DNA of 64,000 bases, taken from the NCBI GenBank assembly GCA_001429255.1, contig LMJI01000001.1, positions 1,157,256 through 1,221,255 of the forward strand, given 5' to 3'. This stretch comes from Cellulomonas sp. Root930 (GTDB taxonomy: Bacteria; Actinomycetota; Actinomycetes; Actinomycetales; Cellulomonadaceae). The notes beneath the pieces were generated by a model. That model saw only the letters and a program-made list of their open reading frames with translations. It made no database searches and had not been told where the DNA came from. This document shows, one piece after another, positions 15,834 to 24,709 of the stretch; the stretch's first letter is position 1, and the number at the start of each line of letters is the position of its first letter. The position numbers and the translations under genes are program-made.

Positions 15834-17714
15834 ATGCTCCTTCGTAGGCAGAGCCCCTCGCGTCCCCGACGCCGACGGACCGCGACGGTGCTGGCCACCG
15901 CGCTCGCCGTCGCCCTGGTCCCCCTGATCGCCGCCCCCGCCCAGGCGGCCGCTCCGGTCGACCTCGGCCCGAACACGATCGTCTTCGACCCCAGCCAGCC
16001 GATCGAGCAGATCCAGGCGACGGTCGACGCCATCGCGACCCAGCAGGTCCCCGCGCACTTCGGGCAGGGCCGGTACGCGCTGCTGTTCAAGCCGGGCACG
16101 TACGGGACGCCGGAGCAGCCGCTGCGGTTCGAGGTCGGCTACTTCACCGAGGTCGCCGGTCTGGGCCAGGACCCCGGCGACGTGGTCATCAACGGTGCCA
16201 TCGAGGTCTACAACCAGTGCCTCCCCGTGCCCGAGGGCGCGGACCCCAACTGCATCGCGCTGGTGAACTTCTGGCGCTCGCTGTCCAACCTGACCATCCA
16301 GTATGCGGCCGGCGACGCCGACGGCTGCCGCAGCTCGGCCAACTTCTGGGCCGTCTCGCAGGCCGCCCCGATGCGGCGCGTGAACGTCACGGGCGCCAAC
16401 GTCAGCCTCATGGACTACTGCACGGCCGGCCCGCAGTACGCCTCGGGCGGCTTCATCGCCGACTCGACGCTGCCCTTCGTGGTCAGCGGCAGCCAGCAGC
16501 AGTTCCTGGTCCGCAACGGCTCGGTCGCCGGATGGAGCAACAGCGTCTGGAACCAGGTGTTCGCGGGCGTCCAGGGTGCTCCCGCCACGAACTTCAGTCC
16601 GGTGGTCGGCGAGCCCAAGTACACGACGCTCGACACCACGCCGGCCTCCAAGGAGAAGCCGTACCTCTACGTGGACGACGCGGGCAAGTACCAGGTGTTC
16701 GTCCCGGCGGCGCAGAAGAACTCCGCCGGAGCCACGTGGGCCGCGGGCAGCACGCCCGGCAAGTCGCTGCCGCTGAGCAAGTTCTTCGTCGCCAAGCCGG
16801 GCGACAGCGCCTCGAAGATCAACACCGCGCTGGCGCTGGGCAAGAACGTGCTGTTCACGCCGGGCGTCTACCACGTGAACAAGACGCTCAACGTCCTGTG
16901 GCCCAACCAGGTGGTGCTCGGCCTCGGGCTGGCGACGATCATCCCGGACAACGGTGTGGTCGCCATGCAGACGCTCGACGTCCCCGGCATCGACATCGCC
17001 GGGATCATGTTCGACGCCGGCACCAAGAACTCCCCGGCGCTCCTGCAGCTGGGCACCAAGCTCTCGACGCTCGACGGCAAGCACAAGAAGCCTCTGCTGA
17101 GCAGTGCGAACAACCCGACCGCGGTGCAGGACGTGTTCTTCCGGATCGGTGGCGAGGACGTCGGCAAGGCCACGCAGAGCCTGGTGGTCAACACCAACCA
17201 GACGATCATCGACCACACGTGGGCGTGGCGGGCGGACCACGGCACCGGCGTCGGCTGGGACATCAACACCGCCGAGACCGGCGTGCTGGTCAACGGCAAC
17301 GACGTCACCGCGACGGGCCTGTTCTCCGAGCACTACCAGAAGTACAACGTCATCTGGAACGGCGAGCGCGGCAAGACGATCATGTTCCAGAACGAGCTGC
17401 CCTACGACGCGCCCGACCAGGCGTCCTGGCAGCACGACGGAGTCAACGGCTGGGCCGCCTACAAGGTGGGCGACAAGGTAAAGGTGCACGAGGGCTGGGG
17501 CATGGGCGCGTACATCTACACCAACGTGAACCCGACCCTGCACCTCAGCCGGGCGTACGAGGTGCCGGTCACGCCGGGCGTGAAGCTGCACAACGTGCTG
17601 ACGGTCTCGCTGAACGCGGCGGGCACCATCGACCACGTGGTCAACGACACGGGCGACCCGGTGACGCCGACCTTCGCGGGCCCGAGCACGGTGCTGGAGT
17701 GGCCGGTCCCCTGA
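15834..17714 (+). CDS. Secreted right-handed beta-helix protein, probably polysaccharide-active
   Basis: A 626-residue exported protein. A long basic N-region (RRQSPSRPRRRRT) and a hydrophobic core end at APAQA-A, a Sec-type cleavage site near residue 38. The body is rich in short beta-turn repeats of parallel beta-helices. FKPGTYGTPEQPLRFEVGY and GKNVLFTPGVYHVNKTLNV match the Pectate_lyase_3/GH55-like opening pattern (...PG.Y....). Further on come NQVVLGLGLATIIPDNG and VLVNGNDVTATGLFSEHYQ. Homologues in streptomycetes carry misleading names. It probably binds or cleaves a plant or fungal glycan; no catalytic residue can be named. It is monocistronic, bounded by a promoter and a strong terminator. 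Confidence 0.8.
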   Translation: MLLRRQSPSRPRRRRTATVLATALAVALVPLIAAPAQAAAPVDLGPNTIVFDPSQPIEQIQATVDAIATQQVPAHFGQGRYALLFKPGTYGTPEQPLRFEVGYFTEVAGLGQDPGDVVINGAIEVYNQCLPVPEGADPNCIALVNFWRSLSNLTIQYAAGDADGCRSSANFWAVSQAAPMRRVNVTGANVSLMDYCTAGPQYASGGFIADSTLPFVVSGSQQQFLVRNGSVAGWSNSVWNQVFAGVQGAPATNFSPVVGEPKYTTLDTTPASKEKPYLYVDDAGKYQVFVPAAQKNSAGATWAAGSTPGKSLPLSKFFVAKPGDSASKINTALALGKNVLFTPGVYHVNKTLNVLWPNQVVLGLGLATIIPDNGVVAMQTLDVPGIDIAGIMFDAGTKNSPALLQLGTKLSTLDGKHKKPLLSSANNPTAVQDVFFRIGGEDVGKATQSLVVNTNQTIIDHTWAWRADHGTGVGWDINTAETGVLVNGNDVTATGLFSEHYQKYNVIWNGERGKTIMFQNELPYDAPDQASWQHDGVNGWAAYKVGDKVKVHEGWGMGAYIYTNVNPTLHLSRAYEVPVTPGVKLHNVLTVSLNAAGTIDHVVNDTGDPVTPTFAGPSTVLEWPVP

Positions 17715-17731
17715 GCTGACCGGTAGAACGG

Positions 17732-17764
17732 CGAAGGGCCCGACCATCGCGGTCGGGCCCTTCG
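17732..17764. terminator. Bidirectional terminator
   Basis: A 14-bp perfect stem, CGAAGGGCCCGACC (17732-17745) with GGTCGGGCCCTTCG (17751-17764), and a five-base loop. It lies between the convergent beta-helix and TetR genes and can serve both. Confidence 0.9.
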
Positions 17765-17767
17765 TCG

Positions 17768-18376
17768 TCAGGATCGCAGGACGGCCCGACCCGCGCGGCG
17801 CAGCGCCCTGCCGACCTCGGCGGGCTCGACCCCCGCGCCGGTGGCCATGGCCCCGTCGCGGAGCATGACGAGCTGCACCGCGACGGAGCGGGGCTCGGGG
17901 TGGCCCAGCTCGGCGACCAGCTCCTCGGCCACGTCACGGAGCCACTGGCGGTGGCGCTCGGCCACGGCGCGGACCGGGTGCGCGACGTCGGGGTACTCCG
18001 CGGCGGCGTTGAGGAACGGGCACCCGCGGAAGGCGCTCCCGCACACCTGGGCGGCGAGCTGGTCGGCGTACGCCGCCAGGACCGCCGTCGGGTCACCGCC
18101 GTGCTCGGCGCGCCACGTGGTGACGGCATGCCGCTCCGCCGCGGCGACCGTCTCCAGGTAGGCCTCGACGAGGTGGTCCTTCGTCGGGAAGTGCCGGTAG
18201 AAGGTCACCTTGGTGACCCCGGCCTCCGCCATGACCGCGTCGGCGCTGACCGCGCGGATCCCCTCGAGGTAGAACCGCGGCGCCGCCGCGTCGAGGATCC
18301 GGCGGGCGACGTCGGACTGCCCGCCGTCGCGCGTCGGCCGCCCGACGATCGGGGCGTCTGCCAGGGCCGTCGTCAT
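17768..18376 (-). CDS. TetR-family regulator
   Basis: A 202-residue repressor. Residues 22-70 form the TetR HTH (ARRILDAAAPRFYLEGIRAVSADAVMAEAGVTKVTFYRHFPTKDHLVEAYL). The C-terminal ligand domain carries a single Cys-rich stretch, QVCGSAFRGCPFLNAAAEYPD, typical of a TetR group that sits next to small-molecule stress genes. It is the last gene of the ohr-doxX-tetR operon, joined by an ATGA overlap, and so is likely autoregulated through the palindrome at 19319-19342. The two cysteines could make it redox-responsive (inference). Confidence 0.9.
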   Translation of the reverse strand: MTTALADAPIVGRPTRDGGQSDVARRILDAAAPRFYLEGIRAVSADAVMAEAGVTKVTFYRHFPTKDHLVEAYLETVAAAERHAVTTWRAEHGGDPTAVLAAYADQLAAQVCGSAFRGCPFLNAAAEYPDVAHPVRAVAERHRQWLRDVAEELVAELGHPEPRSVAVQLVMLRDGAMATGAGVEPAEVGRALRRAGRAVLRS

Positions 18377-18885
18377 CGCGGCAGTGTCTCCGCGGGCTGC
18401 GCCGCGAGGGCGGCACGCAGCGACCGCCAGGCGCCCGTCGACCACAGCGCCCAGAGCACCAGCACCGGCTGGCCGAGCAGGCGGACGGCCCGGGCGGAGT
18501 CGGACTCGAGCCCGAACGCGTCGGTCCGGGTGACCAGCTGCGAGATGTTGCCGGGGAAGATCGCCACGAAGAAGCCGGCGGCGATCCAGCCGACCGCCGC
18601 GCGCCGCCGTCCGGGCGCCGCGAGCAGCGCGCAGCCGAGCGCGATCTCCACCACGCCGGACGCGAGCACGACGGCGTCCGGGTCGGCCGGGAACCACGTC
18701 GGCACCTGCGCCTGGAACTCCTCGCGCGCCACCGTCAGGTGCGAGGTCCCCGCGAGCGCGAGGGTCGCGCCGAGCCACACACGCCCGACCGTCCGGAGCA
18801 CGCCGCTGCGCCGGCTCGGCGGGTCCGCGACGACGTCGCCGCGGAGCACCGTGGCGAGCGCGCGTGCCGTGCGTCCGACGTTCAT
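18373..18885 (-). CDS. DoxX-like membrane protein
   Basis: A 170-residue membrane protein with four hydrophobic segments: VWLGATLALAGTSHLTVAREEF, AVVLASGVVEIALGCALLAA, AAVGWIAAGFFVAIFPGNISQLV, and VLVLWALWSTGAW. The G-x-x-H-L-T-V-A-R-E-E-F block after helix 1 and the FPGNISQ segment are DoxX/DoxD-like features. DoxX family members take part in quinone or thiosulfate redox chemistry, and actinobacterial versions have been linked to thiol and oxidative stress. Its ATG overlaps the stop of ohr and its stop overlaps tetR, so the three genes form one unit. Confidence 0.85.
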   Translation of the reverse strand: MNVGRTARALATVLRGDVVADPPSRRSGVLRTVGRVWLGATLALAGTSHLTVAREEFQAQVPTWFPADPDAVVLASGVVEIALGCALLAAPGRRRAAVGWIAAGFFVAIFPGNISQLVTRTDAFGLESDSARAVRLLGQPVLVLWALWSTGAWRSLRAALAAQPAETLPR

Positions 18886-19307
18886 GCCGTGGTCGTCGTC
18901 AGGCGGACGGCGATGTTGCCGCGCGTGGCGTTGGAGTAGGGGCACACCTCGTGCGCGCGGGCCACCAGACGCTCGGCGGTGGCCTGGTCGAGCCCGGCGA
19001 TCTCGGTGTGCAGCGCCGCCTCGATGGTGAAGCCGCCCGAGCCGGTGGTCACCAGGCCGATCTCCGCGACGACCGCGGAGTCGGAGAGCGGGGTCTTCTC
19101 CGCGGCCGCGACGGTCTTGAGGGCCGAGTGGAAGCACGACGCCCAGCCGGCAGCGAAGAGCTGCTCCGGGTTGGTGCCGCCGCCGCGACCGCCGAGCGCG
19201 GCGGGGACGGCGAGCGTGAGGTCGAGGGTCCCGTCGTCACTGACGGCACGCCCTCCGGCACGCCCCTCCCCGGTCGCGGTGGCGATGGCGGTGTACAGAG
19301 CGGCCAC
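18882..19307 (-). CDS. ohr: Organic hydroperoxide resistance protein Ohr (OsmC family)
   Basis: A 141-residue peroxidase of the OsmC/Ohr fold. Both redox cysteines are in their conserved settings: AAGWASCFHSALKTVA (about Cys58) and HEVCPYSNATRGNIAV (about Cys122). The GRAVSDDGTLDLTLAVP opening and catalytic Arg/Glu settings are also present. Ohr reduces organic and fatty-acid hydroperoxides using lipoyl-type thiols. The start is GTG 19307, fixed by a strong AAGGAGAT ribosome site just upstream. It is normally controlled by the MarR protein OhrR; here the operon encodes a TetR protein instead. Confidence 0.95.
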   Translation of the reverse strand: MAALYTAIATATGEGRAGGRAVSDDGTLDLTLAVPAALGGRGGGTNPEQLFAAGWASCFHSALKTVAAAEKTPLSDSAVVAEIGLVTTGSGGFTIEAALHTEIAGLDQATAERLVARAHEVCPYSNATRGNIAVRLTTTTA

Positions 19308-19318
19308 GAGATCTCCTT

Positions 19319-19342
19319 GGTAGACGAACTAGTACACCTACC
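19319..19342. promoter_or_regulatory. TetR-type operator upstream of ohr
   Basis: A 24-base dyad centred on ACTAGT (19328-19333). The left half GGTAGACGAACT and the inverted right half GGTAGGTGTACT agree at 9 of 12 positions, including the outer GGTAG. It lies directly upstream of the ohr ribosome site and ends one base before the stop of the preceding gene. Binding by the operon's own TetR protein is inferred. Confidence 0.7.
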
Positions 19343-19777
19343 TTAACCCTGGTCGTCCGGGAGGGCGATCCCGAAGATCTTGCGCCGGGCTTCGCCGAGG
19401 GTGTCGGCCCCGGGCTCAGGGGCGGGGAAGGCACCCGTGCGGGGCGGACCGACCCACAGGCGCCACCACCCCTCGGCGTCGCGGAACACCTGCCCGGAGG
19501 TCTCGAGCCGCGCCCTGCCCGCGGCGGCCAGCTGCGCACGCGCGGACTCCTCGCGCGACGGCGGCACGAAGCCCACGACGTGGTTGCGGCACACCACCAC
19601 GACGCGTCCGCCGCCCTCCGTCTCGAGCGTCAGGTCGACGCGCACGGGTGCCTGCGCGGCGCGCTCGGCGGGGATCAGCGCCCCCGCGAACGCAGTCTGC
19701 AGCGCGACCGCCTCCCCGGCGACGAACCCGTCACCGACGTCCGCGGGGACCGCGCCCCGACGCGCGAAGAGCTTCAC
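19343..19777 (-). CDS. Hypothetical protein
   Basis: A 144-residue soluble protein. It opens with KLFARRGAVPADVGDGFVAGEAVALQTAF and contains VRVDLTLETEGGGRVVVVCRNHVVGFVPPS, which looks like a beta-barrel core, then a helical ARAQLAAAGRARLETSG and the closing WRLWVGPPRTG. No named family was recognised. GTG 19777 is chosen because the conserved-looking part begins there; the frame stays open upstream to 19852. It lies just upstream of ohr on the same strand, so some read-through is possible, but the operator between them suggests separate control. Confidence 0.65.
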   Translation of the reverse strand: MKLFARRGAVPADVGDGFVAGEAVALQTAFAGALIPAERAAQAPVRVDLTLETEGGGRVVVVCRNHVVGFVPPSREESARAQLAAAGRARLETSGQVFRDAEGWWRLWVGPPRTGAFPAPEPGADTLGEARRKIFGIALPDDQG

Positions 19778-19820
19778 CGGTCCAGCGTCCCACGCGCCGT
19801 CAGAACTCGTCCGCCCCCGA

Positions 19821-19847
19821 TGTCGAAGGAGCCGCGTCCCGTTCGAC
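19821..19847 (+). promoter_or_regulatory. Candidate ECF42-dependent promoter (module 1)
   Basis: TGTCGA at 19821-19826, a 17-base spacer, then CGAC at 19844-19847, 63 bases before the YciI/DGPF start. As I recall the literature, ECF42 sigma factors recognise TGTCGA in the -35 and CGAC or CGTC in the -10 region of their DGPF genes. The fit is exact. A matching element precedes the second module. Confidence 0.7.
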
Positions 19848-19910
19848 GACATGGTGCAGGCCCGGCCCCGGCACTAGCGTCGAGGTGGCCACCGAGCGGA
19901 GGAGTTCACC

Positions 19911-20342
19911 ATGAAGGTCCTGGTCATGATCAAGGGCGACGGCGCCGACGAGGACAAGATCGCGCCCACGGACGAGATGTTCCGGGAGATGAACGTCTAC
20001 AACGAGCAGCTGGTGAACGCCGGGATCATGCTCGCCGGCGAGGGGCTGCAGCCGAGCAAGGCCGGCGCCAAGGTGGTCTGGGACACCAGCGGCGAGGTGT
20101 CGGTGGTCGACGGACCGTTCGCGGAGGCCAAGGAGATCATCGCGGGCTACTGGATCTGGCAGGTGAGCTCGCTGGACGAGGCGGTCGAGTGGGCCAAGCG
20201 GTGCCCATCCACGGCGGAGATGCGGTCGGTGCTCGAGATCCGGCCGTTCTTCGAGATGGAGGACTTCGCGAAGGTGGTCTCGCCGGAGGTTCTGGAGCGG
20301 GAGCAGGCGATCGTCGACCGGTTGAAGGCCCAGCAGGGCTGA
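19911..20342 (+). CDS. YciI/DGPF-domain protein of ECF42 module 1
   Basis: A 143-residue protein of the YCII-related family. It has the ferredoxin-like opening KVLVMIKGDGADEDKIAPTDEMFREMNVYNEQL and the family hallmark VVDGPFAEAKEIIAGYWIWQV, the DGPF motif. This family is the standard genomic partner and target of ECF42 sigma factors; its biochemical role is unknown. The ribosome site is a strong GGAGGAG. The stop overlaps the sigma gene's ATG (ATGA at 20341-20344), so the two are co-translated. Control by the candidate TGTCGA promoter would close an autoregulatory loop. Confidence 0.93.
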   Translation: MKVLVMIKGDGADEDKIAPTDEMFREMNVYNEQLVNAGIMLAGEGLQPSKAGAKVVWDTSGEVSVVDGPFAEAKEIIAGYWIWQVSSLDEAVEWAKRCPSTAEMRSVLEIRPFFEMEDFAKVVSPEVLEREQAIVDRLKAQQG

Positions 20343-21586
20343 TGAGCGACGCGCGGCGGACCGTCGAGGTCATCTGGCGGATCGAGTCGCCGCGGCTCAT
20401 CGCCTCGCTCACCCGGCTGGTCCGGGACGTCGGGCTCGCCGAGGAGCTGGCGCAGGACGCGTTCGTGACCGCGCTGGAGCAGTGGCCGGTCACGGGCGTC
20501 CCGGACAAGCCCGGTGCGTGGCTGATGGTGACGGCACGGCACCGGGCGATCGACCTGGTCCGCCGGGAGCAGAACCGCGACGCCAAGTACGCGGTGCTCG
20601 CGCGCTCGCTGGCCGACGAGGCGGGGGCGGACCGGATCGTCGACGAGCCCATCGGCGACGACCTGCTCTCGCTGGTCTTCCTCACCTGCCACCCGGTGCT
20701 GCCGCGGGAGTCGCGGATCGCGCTGACGCTCCGGCTGTTCGGCGGCCTGACCACCGACGAGATCGCCCGCGCCTACCTGGTCCCGTCGCCGACGATCGGG
20801 CAGCGGATCTCCCGCGCCAAGCGCACGCTGGCCGAAGCGCAGGTGCCGTTCGAGGTGCCGCAGGCTGACGCGCTCCCGGCGCGGGTGGGCTCGGTGCTCG
20901 AGGTGGTCTACCTGGTCTTCACCGAGGGCCATGCGTCCACCAGCGGCGACCGGTGGGTGCGCCGGGACCTGGCCGACGAGGCCATGCGCCTGGGCCGCGT
21001 GCTCGCAGGGCTCCTCCCGCGCGAGCCGGAGGTGCACGGACTGGTCGCCCTCATGGAGCTCCAGGCCTCCCGCTTCGACGCCCGCGGCGACGGCGTCCTG
21101 CTCCAGGACCAGGACCGCAGACAATGGGACCGGACCCTGATCGAGCACGGCCTCGGGGCGCTCGACCGGTCGATCTCGCTGCGCCGACCGCTCGGTCCGT
21201 ACACCGTGCAGGCGGCCATCGCGGCGTGCCACAGCCGGGCGCGGTCGTTCGACGAGACCGACTGGGAGGCGATCGTCGCGCTCTACGACGCGCTGGCGCA
21301 GCTGGCCCCGTCGCCGGTGGTCGAGCTCAACCGGGCGGTCGCGGTGCTGCACGCAGACGGACCACAGGCGGCGCTCGACGCGCTCGACGCGGTGCACGGC
21401 GACCCCCGCATGGCGCGCTACCACTTGTACGGCGCAGTCCGCGGGGACGTGCTGCTCCGGCTCGGGCGGGCCGACGAGGCGGCCGAGGTGCTGGAGCGGG
21501 CGGCCGGCCTGGCGCCCACCCAGCGCGAACGGAGCCTGCTCATGGCACGGGCGGCGGCGGCCGTGCCCGATGTCGGAGCCGGCTGA
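20342..21586 (+). CDS. ECF42-group RNA polymerase sigma factor with C-terminal TPR-like domain (module 1)
   Basis: A 414-residue sigma factor. Region 2 lies at about 10-80 (IASLTRLVRDVGLAEELAQDAFVTALEQWP, with ARHRAIDLVRRE). Region 4 lies at about 125-180 (TLRLFGGLTTDEIARAYLVPSPTIGQRISRAKRTLAE). A roughly 220-residue helical extension contains EVVYLVFTEGHAST, LLQDQDRRQWD and VVELNRAVAVLHADGPQAAL. That extension is the DUF6596/TPR-like domain which defines ECF42 and is thought to replace an anti-sigma factor in controlling activity. It follows its DGPF partner and precedes an MFS exporter. Confidence 0.93.
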   Translation: MSDARRTVEVIWRIESPRLIASLTRLVRDVGLAEELAQDAFVTALEQWPVTGVPDKPGAWLMVTARHRAIDLVRREQNRDAKYAVLARSLADEAGADRIVDEPIGDDLLSLVFLTCHPVLPRESRIALTLRLFGGLTTDEIARAYLVPSPTIGQRISRAKRTLAEAQVPFEVPQADALPARVGSVLEVVYLVFTEGHASTSGDRWVRRDLADEAMRLGRVLAGLLPREPEVHGLVALMELQASRFDARGDGVLLQDQDRRQWDRTLIEHGLGALDRSISLRRPLGPYTVQAAIAACHSRARSFDETDWEAIVALYDALAQLAPSPVVELNRAVAVLHADGPQAALDALDAVHGDPRMARYHLYGAVRGDVLLRLGRADEAAEVLERAAGLAPTQRERSLLMARAAAAVPDVGAG

Positions 21587-21590
21587 CACC

Positions 21591-22868
21591 ATGGGCGACA
21601 TGACGGAACCGACGCAGACGGACGTGGCCGTCCCCGCGCCCGAGCGACCCGGTTGGCGCCGGGACGTCACCATCTTCCTGACGGGGCAGACCGTCTCCCT
21701 GTTCGGCTCGATGCTCGTCCAGTACGCCGTGATGTGGCACCTGACCCTGGAGACCAAGTCCGGCGGGGTCATGGCCATGTACGCGGTGTTCGGGTTCCTG
21801 CCGCAGGCCGTGATCTCGATCTTCGGCGGTGTGTGGGCGGACCGGCTGGACCGCAAGAAGCTGATCATCGGCGCCGACGCCACCATCGCGATCGTGACGC
21901 TCGCCCTGGCGATGTTCATGGCCGCGGGCGCCACCGACCTCTGGCTCATCTTCGTGGCGATCGCCATCCGCTCGGCGGGCGCCGGGATCCAGATGCCCGC
22001 GGTCGCCGCGCTGCTCCCGCAGATCGTCCCGGCGGACAAGCTCATGCGCGTCAACGGGATCAACGGCACCATCCAGTCGGCCATGATGCTCGTCGCTCCG
22101 GCCGCCGCGGCCGCGGTCTACGCGAGCATGTCGATCGTCGCGGTGTTCTACATCGACGTGGTCACCGCCGTGATCGGGATCGGGCTGCTGCTGATGGTCA
22201 CCGTCCCGCGGCTGGTGCGGTCGGCGGAAACCGAGCACCTCGGCTACTTCGACGACCTGGTCGGCGGGGTCAGGTACGTCGTCTCGCACGCGTTCGTCCG
22301 CTGGGTGCTGGTCCTGTACGCCGTGGTGTTCGTGCTCATCGTGGCGCCCTCGTTCCTCACGCCGCTGATGATCGTGCGGACGTTCGGCGACGAGGTGTGG
22401 AAGCTGACCGCCAACGAGCTGGCGTTCAGCATCGGCATGGTGCTCGGCGGCGCGGCGGTGGCCGCCTGGGCGGGGAAGTGGAACCGGGTCCGGATGATCC
22501 TGGGCTCCACGCTGGTGTTCGGCGGCATCTCCGTCGGGCTCGGACTGTCCACCAACCTCTGGGTGTTCCTCGGCTTCATGTTCCTGCTCGGGCTGTTCGT
22601 GCCGGCGTTCTCCACGCCCTCGTTCACGGTGCTGCAGGAGACCGTGGAGCCGGAGATGCAGGGGCGGGTGTTCGGGTTCGTCGGGATCGTCATGGCGGTG
22701 TCGATGCCGTTCGGGATGGCGGTGTTCGGGCCGCTCGCGGACCGGTTCTCGGTGGAGTCGCTGCTGATCTGGGCGGGGATCGCGCTGCTGCTCGTGGTCG
22801 CGCTGGCGCTGCTGGTCCCGGGCGGGCGGCGGGCGATCCGCGAGGCGAACGCGCACGCCGAGGCGTGA
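21591..22868 (+). CDS. MFS exporter (MefA/EntS-like)
   Basis: A 425-residue 12-helix exporter of the group with enterobactin and macrolide exporters. It carries the N-terminal FLTGQTVSLFGSMLVQYAVMWHLTL and the loop GGVWADRLDRKKLIIGADA (motif A form G-x-x-A-D-R-x-x-R-(K/R)). Near helix 11 is a second ADR copy, FGPLADRFSVESLLIW. Two in-frame ATGs exist (21591, 21600); the first is used here, and the choice affects only three residues. It begins four bases after the sigma stop, so it probably belongs to the ECF42 transcript and may export whatever elicits the response (inference). Confidence 0.9.
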   Translation: MGDMTEPTQTDVAVPAPERPGWRRDVTIFLTGQTVSLFGSMLVQYAVMWHLTLETKSGGVMAMYAVFGFLPQAVISIFGGVWADRLDRKKLIIGADATIAIVTLALAMFMAAGATDLWLIFVAIAIRSAGAGIQMPAVAALLPQIVPADKLMRVNGINGTIQSAMMLVAPAAAAAVYASMSIVAVFYIDVVTAVIGIGLLLMVTVPRLVRSAETEHLGYFDDLVGGVRYVVSHAFVRWVLVLYAVVFVLIVAPSFLTPLMIVRTFGDEVWKLTANELAFSIGMVLGGAAVAAWAGKWNRVRMILGSTLVFGGISVGLGLSTNLWVFLGFMFLLGLFVPAFSTPSFTVLQETVEPEMQGRVFGFVGIVMAVSMPFGMAVFGPLADRFSVESLLIWAGIALLLVVALALLVPGGRRAIREANAHAEA

Positions 22869-22890
22869 GGACGTCGGGCACGATGGCCGC

Positions 22891-23532
22891 ATGATCGCGC
22901 CCTTCACTCTGACCGGCCGGCACGTCCAGCTCGAGCCGCTGGCCGTCGCGCACGTCGACGCGCTCGCCGCTGCGGCCGCCGAGGAGCGCGGCAGCTACGG
23001 GTTCACGTGGGTGCCCGACGGGGCCGAGGAGACCCGGACGTACGTCGAGGCCGCCCTCGAGCACGCCGGCGGGGGCCGCTCGGTGCCGTTCGCCGTGCGC
23101 CGGCTGTCGGACGGGGCTCTCGTGGGCAGCACGCGGTTCCTGGACCTCGAGGTCTTCGAGAACCCGGCGCCGTGGCCTCCGGGCATCGGCGTCGGCGGTG
23201 CGCCGAGCGACGAGAACCCCCCGTCCGTCGCCGAGATCGGGAGCACCTGGTACGCGGCGTCGGCGCAGCGCACGGCGGTGAACACCGAGACCAAGCTGCT
23301 CCTGCTCACGCACGCGTTCGAGACGTGGAAGTCCCTGCGCGTCACCCTGAAGACCGACGCGCGCAACGCAGCGTCGCGCGCGGCCATCGAGCGGATCGGC
23401 GGCCAGTTCGAGGGGGTCCGGCGCGTCCACACGGTGGCCACGGACGGCGGCCTGCGGGACACGGCCTACTTCTCGATCGTCGCCGCGGAGTGGTTCGCGG
23501 TCCGCGCGGGACTGGTCAGCCGGCTGGGCTGA
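22891..23532 (+). CDS. GNAT-family N-acetyltransferase (RimJ/RimL type)
   Basis: A 213-residue protein with the RimJ/RimL-type fold: [23 protein letters not shown] at the start, [24 protein letters not shown] as the central strands, [31 protein letters not shown] as the acetyl-CoA-binding region, and [21 protein letters not shown] as the closing N-x-x-S-x-x-A-I-E-x-x-G signature. It follows the MFS exporter by 22 bases on the same strand. Its 3' end overlaps the convergent second sigma gene by 17 bases. The substrate may be a ribosomal protein N-terminus or a small amine. Confidence 0.9.
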   Translation: MIAPFTLTGRHVQLEPLAVAHVDALAAAAAEERGSYGFTWVPDGAEETRTYVEAALEHAGGGRSVPFAVRRLSDGALVGSTRFLDLEVFENPAPWPPGIGVGGAPSDENPPSVAEIGSTWYAASAQRTAVNTETKLLLLTHAFETWKSLRVTLKTDARNAASRAAIERIGGQFEGVRRVHTVATDGGLRDTAYFSIVAAEWFAVRAGLVSRLG

Positions 23533-24709
23533 GCGCGTCGCGGCTGCGGGTGAGGAACTCACGCTCCGCCTCGTTGGCGGTCAGGGCGAGCGCGGCGGCG
23601 TAGGCGGCTGCCGCGTCCGTCGGCCGGTCGAGGCGGCGCAGGAGGTCGGCGCGGACCGCGTGGAACAGGTAGAAGCGCTCCAGCGGCAGACCGTCCACCA
23701 GCGCGAGCCCGGCAGAGGGCCCCTCCAGCTCCGCCACCGCGACCGCCCGGTTGAGCGCGACCACCGGGCTGGGCGCGATCGACATCAGCTGGTCGTACAG
23801 GAGCACGATCTGCCGCCAGTCGGTCCCCGCCGGCTCGCTGTGCACCGCCTGCATCGCGGCCTGCAGCTGGTACGGACCGAGGTGGTCGCGGCGCAGGCAC
23901 CGGCGCACGAGCTCCCGGCCCTCGTCGAGCTGCTCGGCGTCCCACAGCGCACGGTCCTGGTCGCGCAGGAGCACCAGCTCGCCGGTCGCGGAGACGCGGG
24001 CGTCCCGGCGGGCGTCGGTGAGGAGCATCAGGGCGAGCAGGCCCAGAGCCTCGGGCTCGTCGGGCATGAGCTCGACCAGCACCCGGCCCAGCCGGATCGC
24101 CTCGGCGCAGAGGTCGTCGCGGGTGAGGGCGGCCGAGCCGGTGGTGAACACCAGGTAGACCACCGCCAGCACCGCCCGGAGGCGGTCGGGCAGGTCGGCG
24201 TCGCGGGGCACCCGGTAAGGGATGCGGGCGTCGCGGATCTTGCCCTTGGCGCGCACCAGCCGCTGCGCCATCGTCGGCTCGGGCACCAGGAACGCGTGGG
24301 CGATCTCCTCGGTGGTCAGCCCGCCGAGCAGCCGGAGCGTGAGCGCCACCTGCGCCTCGACGGACAAGGCCGGGTGGCAGCCGGTGAACACCAGCCGGAG
24401 CCGGTCGTCGCGCACGGGCCCCACCTCCACCGGTTCCTCGCGCTCGTGCAGCAGCGCGGCCTGGGCGTGCCGGTCGTCGCGGGACGCCTCGCGGCGCAGC
24501 CGGTCGATCGCCTTGCGCTTGGCCGTGGTGATGATCCAGCCGGCCGGACTGGGCGGGAGCCCGTCGACCGGCCAGTGCAGCACGGCCGCGGCGAACGCCT
24601 CCTGCACCGCCTCCTCGGCGACGTCGAGGTCGCCGAAGGTGCGGGTCAGGACGGCGACTGCGCGGCCGTGCTCCGCGCGGAAGACGTCGGCGACGGACTC
24701 CGGTCCCAC
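23516..24709 (-). CDS. ECF42-group RNA polymerase sigma factor with C-terminal TPR-like domain (module 2)
   Basis: A 397-residue paralogue of the sigma factor at 20342-21586, with the same order of parts. Region 2 is [28 protein letters not shown] and [13 protein letters not shown]. Region 4 is [35 protein letters not shown]. The long helical tail has [25 protein letters not shown] and [20 protein letters not shown]. Tail motifs such as DQDR-x-x-W-D and NRAVAV are shared between the two copies, while the rest has diverged, so this is an old duplication or independent acquisition. The GTG start at 24709 overlaps the stop of its DGPF partner by one base. Confidence 0.93.
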   Translation of the reverse strand: MGPESVADVFRAEHGRAVAVLTRTFGDLDVAEEAVQEAFAAAVLHWPVDGLPPSPAGWIITTAKRKAIDRLRREASRDDRHAQAALLHEREEPVEVGPVRDDRLRLVFTGCHPALSVEAQVALTLRLLGGLTTEEIAHAFLVPEPTMAQRLVRAKGKIRDARIPYRVPRDADLPDRLRAVLAVVYLVFTTGSAALTRDDLCAEAIRLGRVLVELMPDEPEALGLLALMLLTDARRDARVSATGELVLLRDQDRALWDAEQLDEGRELVRRCLRRDHLGPYQLQAAMQAVHSEPAGTDWRQIVLLYDQLMSIAPSPVVALNRAVAVAELEGPSAGLALVDGLPLERFYLFHAVRADLLRRLDRPTDAAAAYAAALALTANEAEREFLTRSRDALSPAG

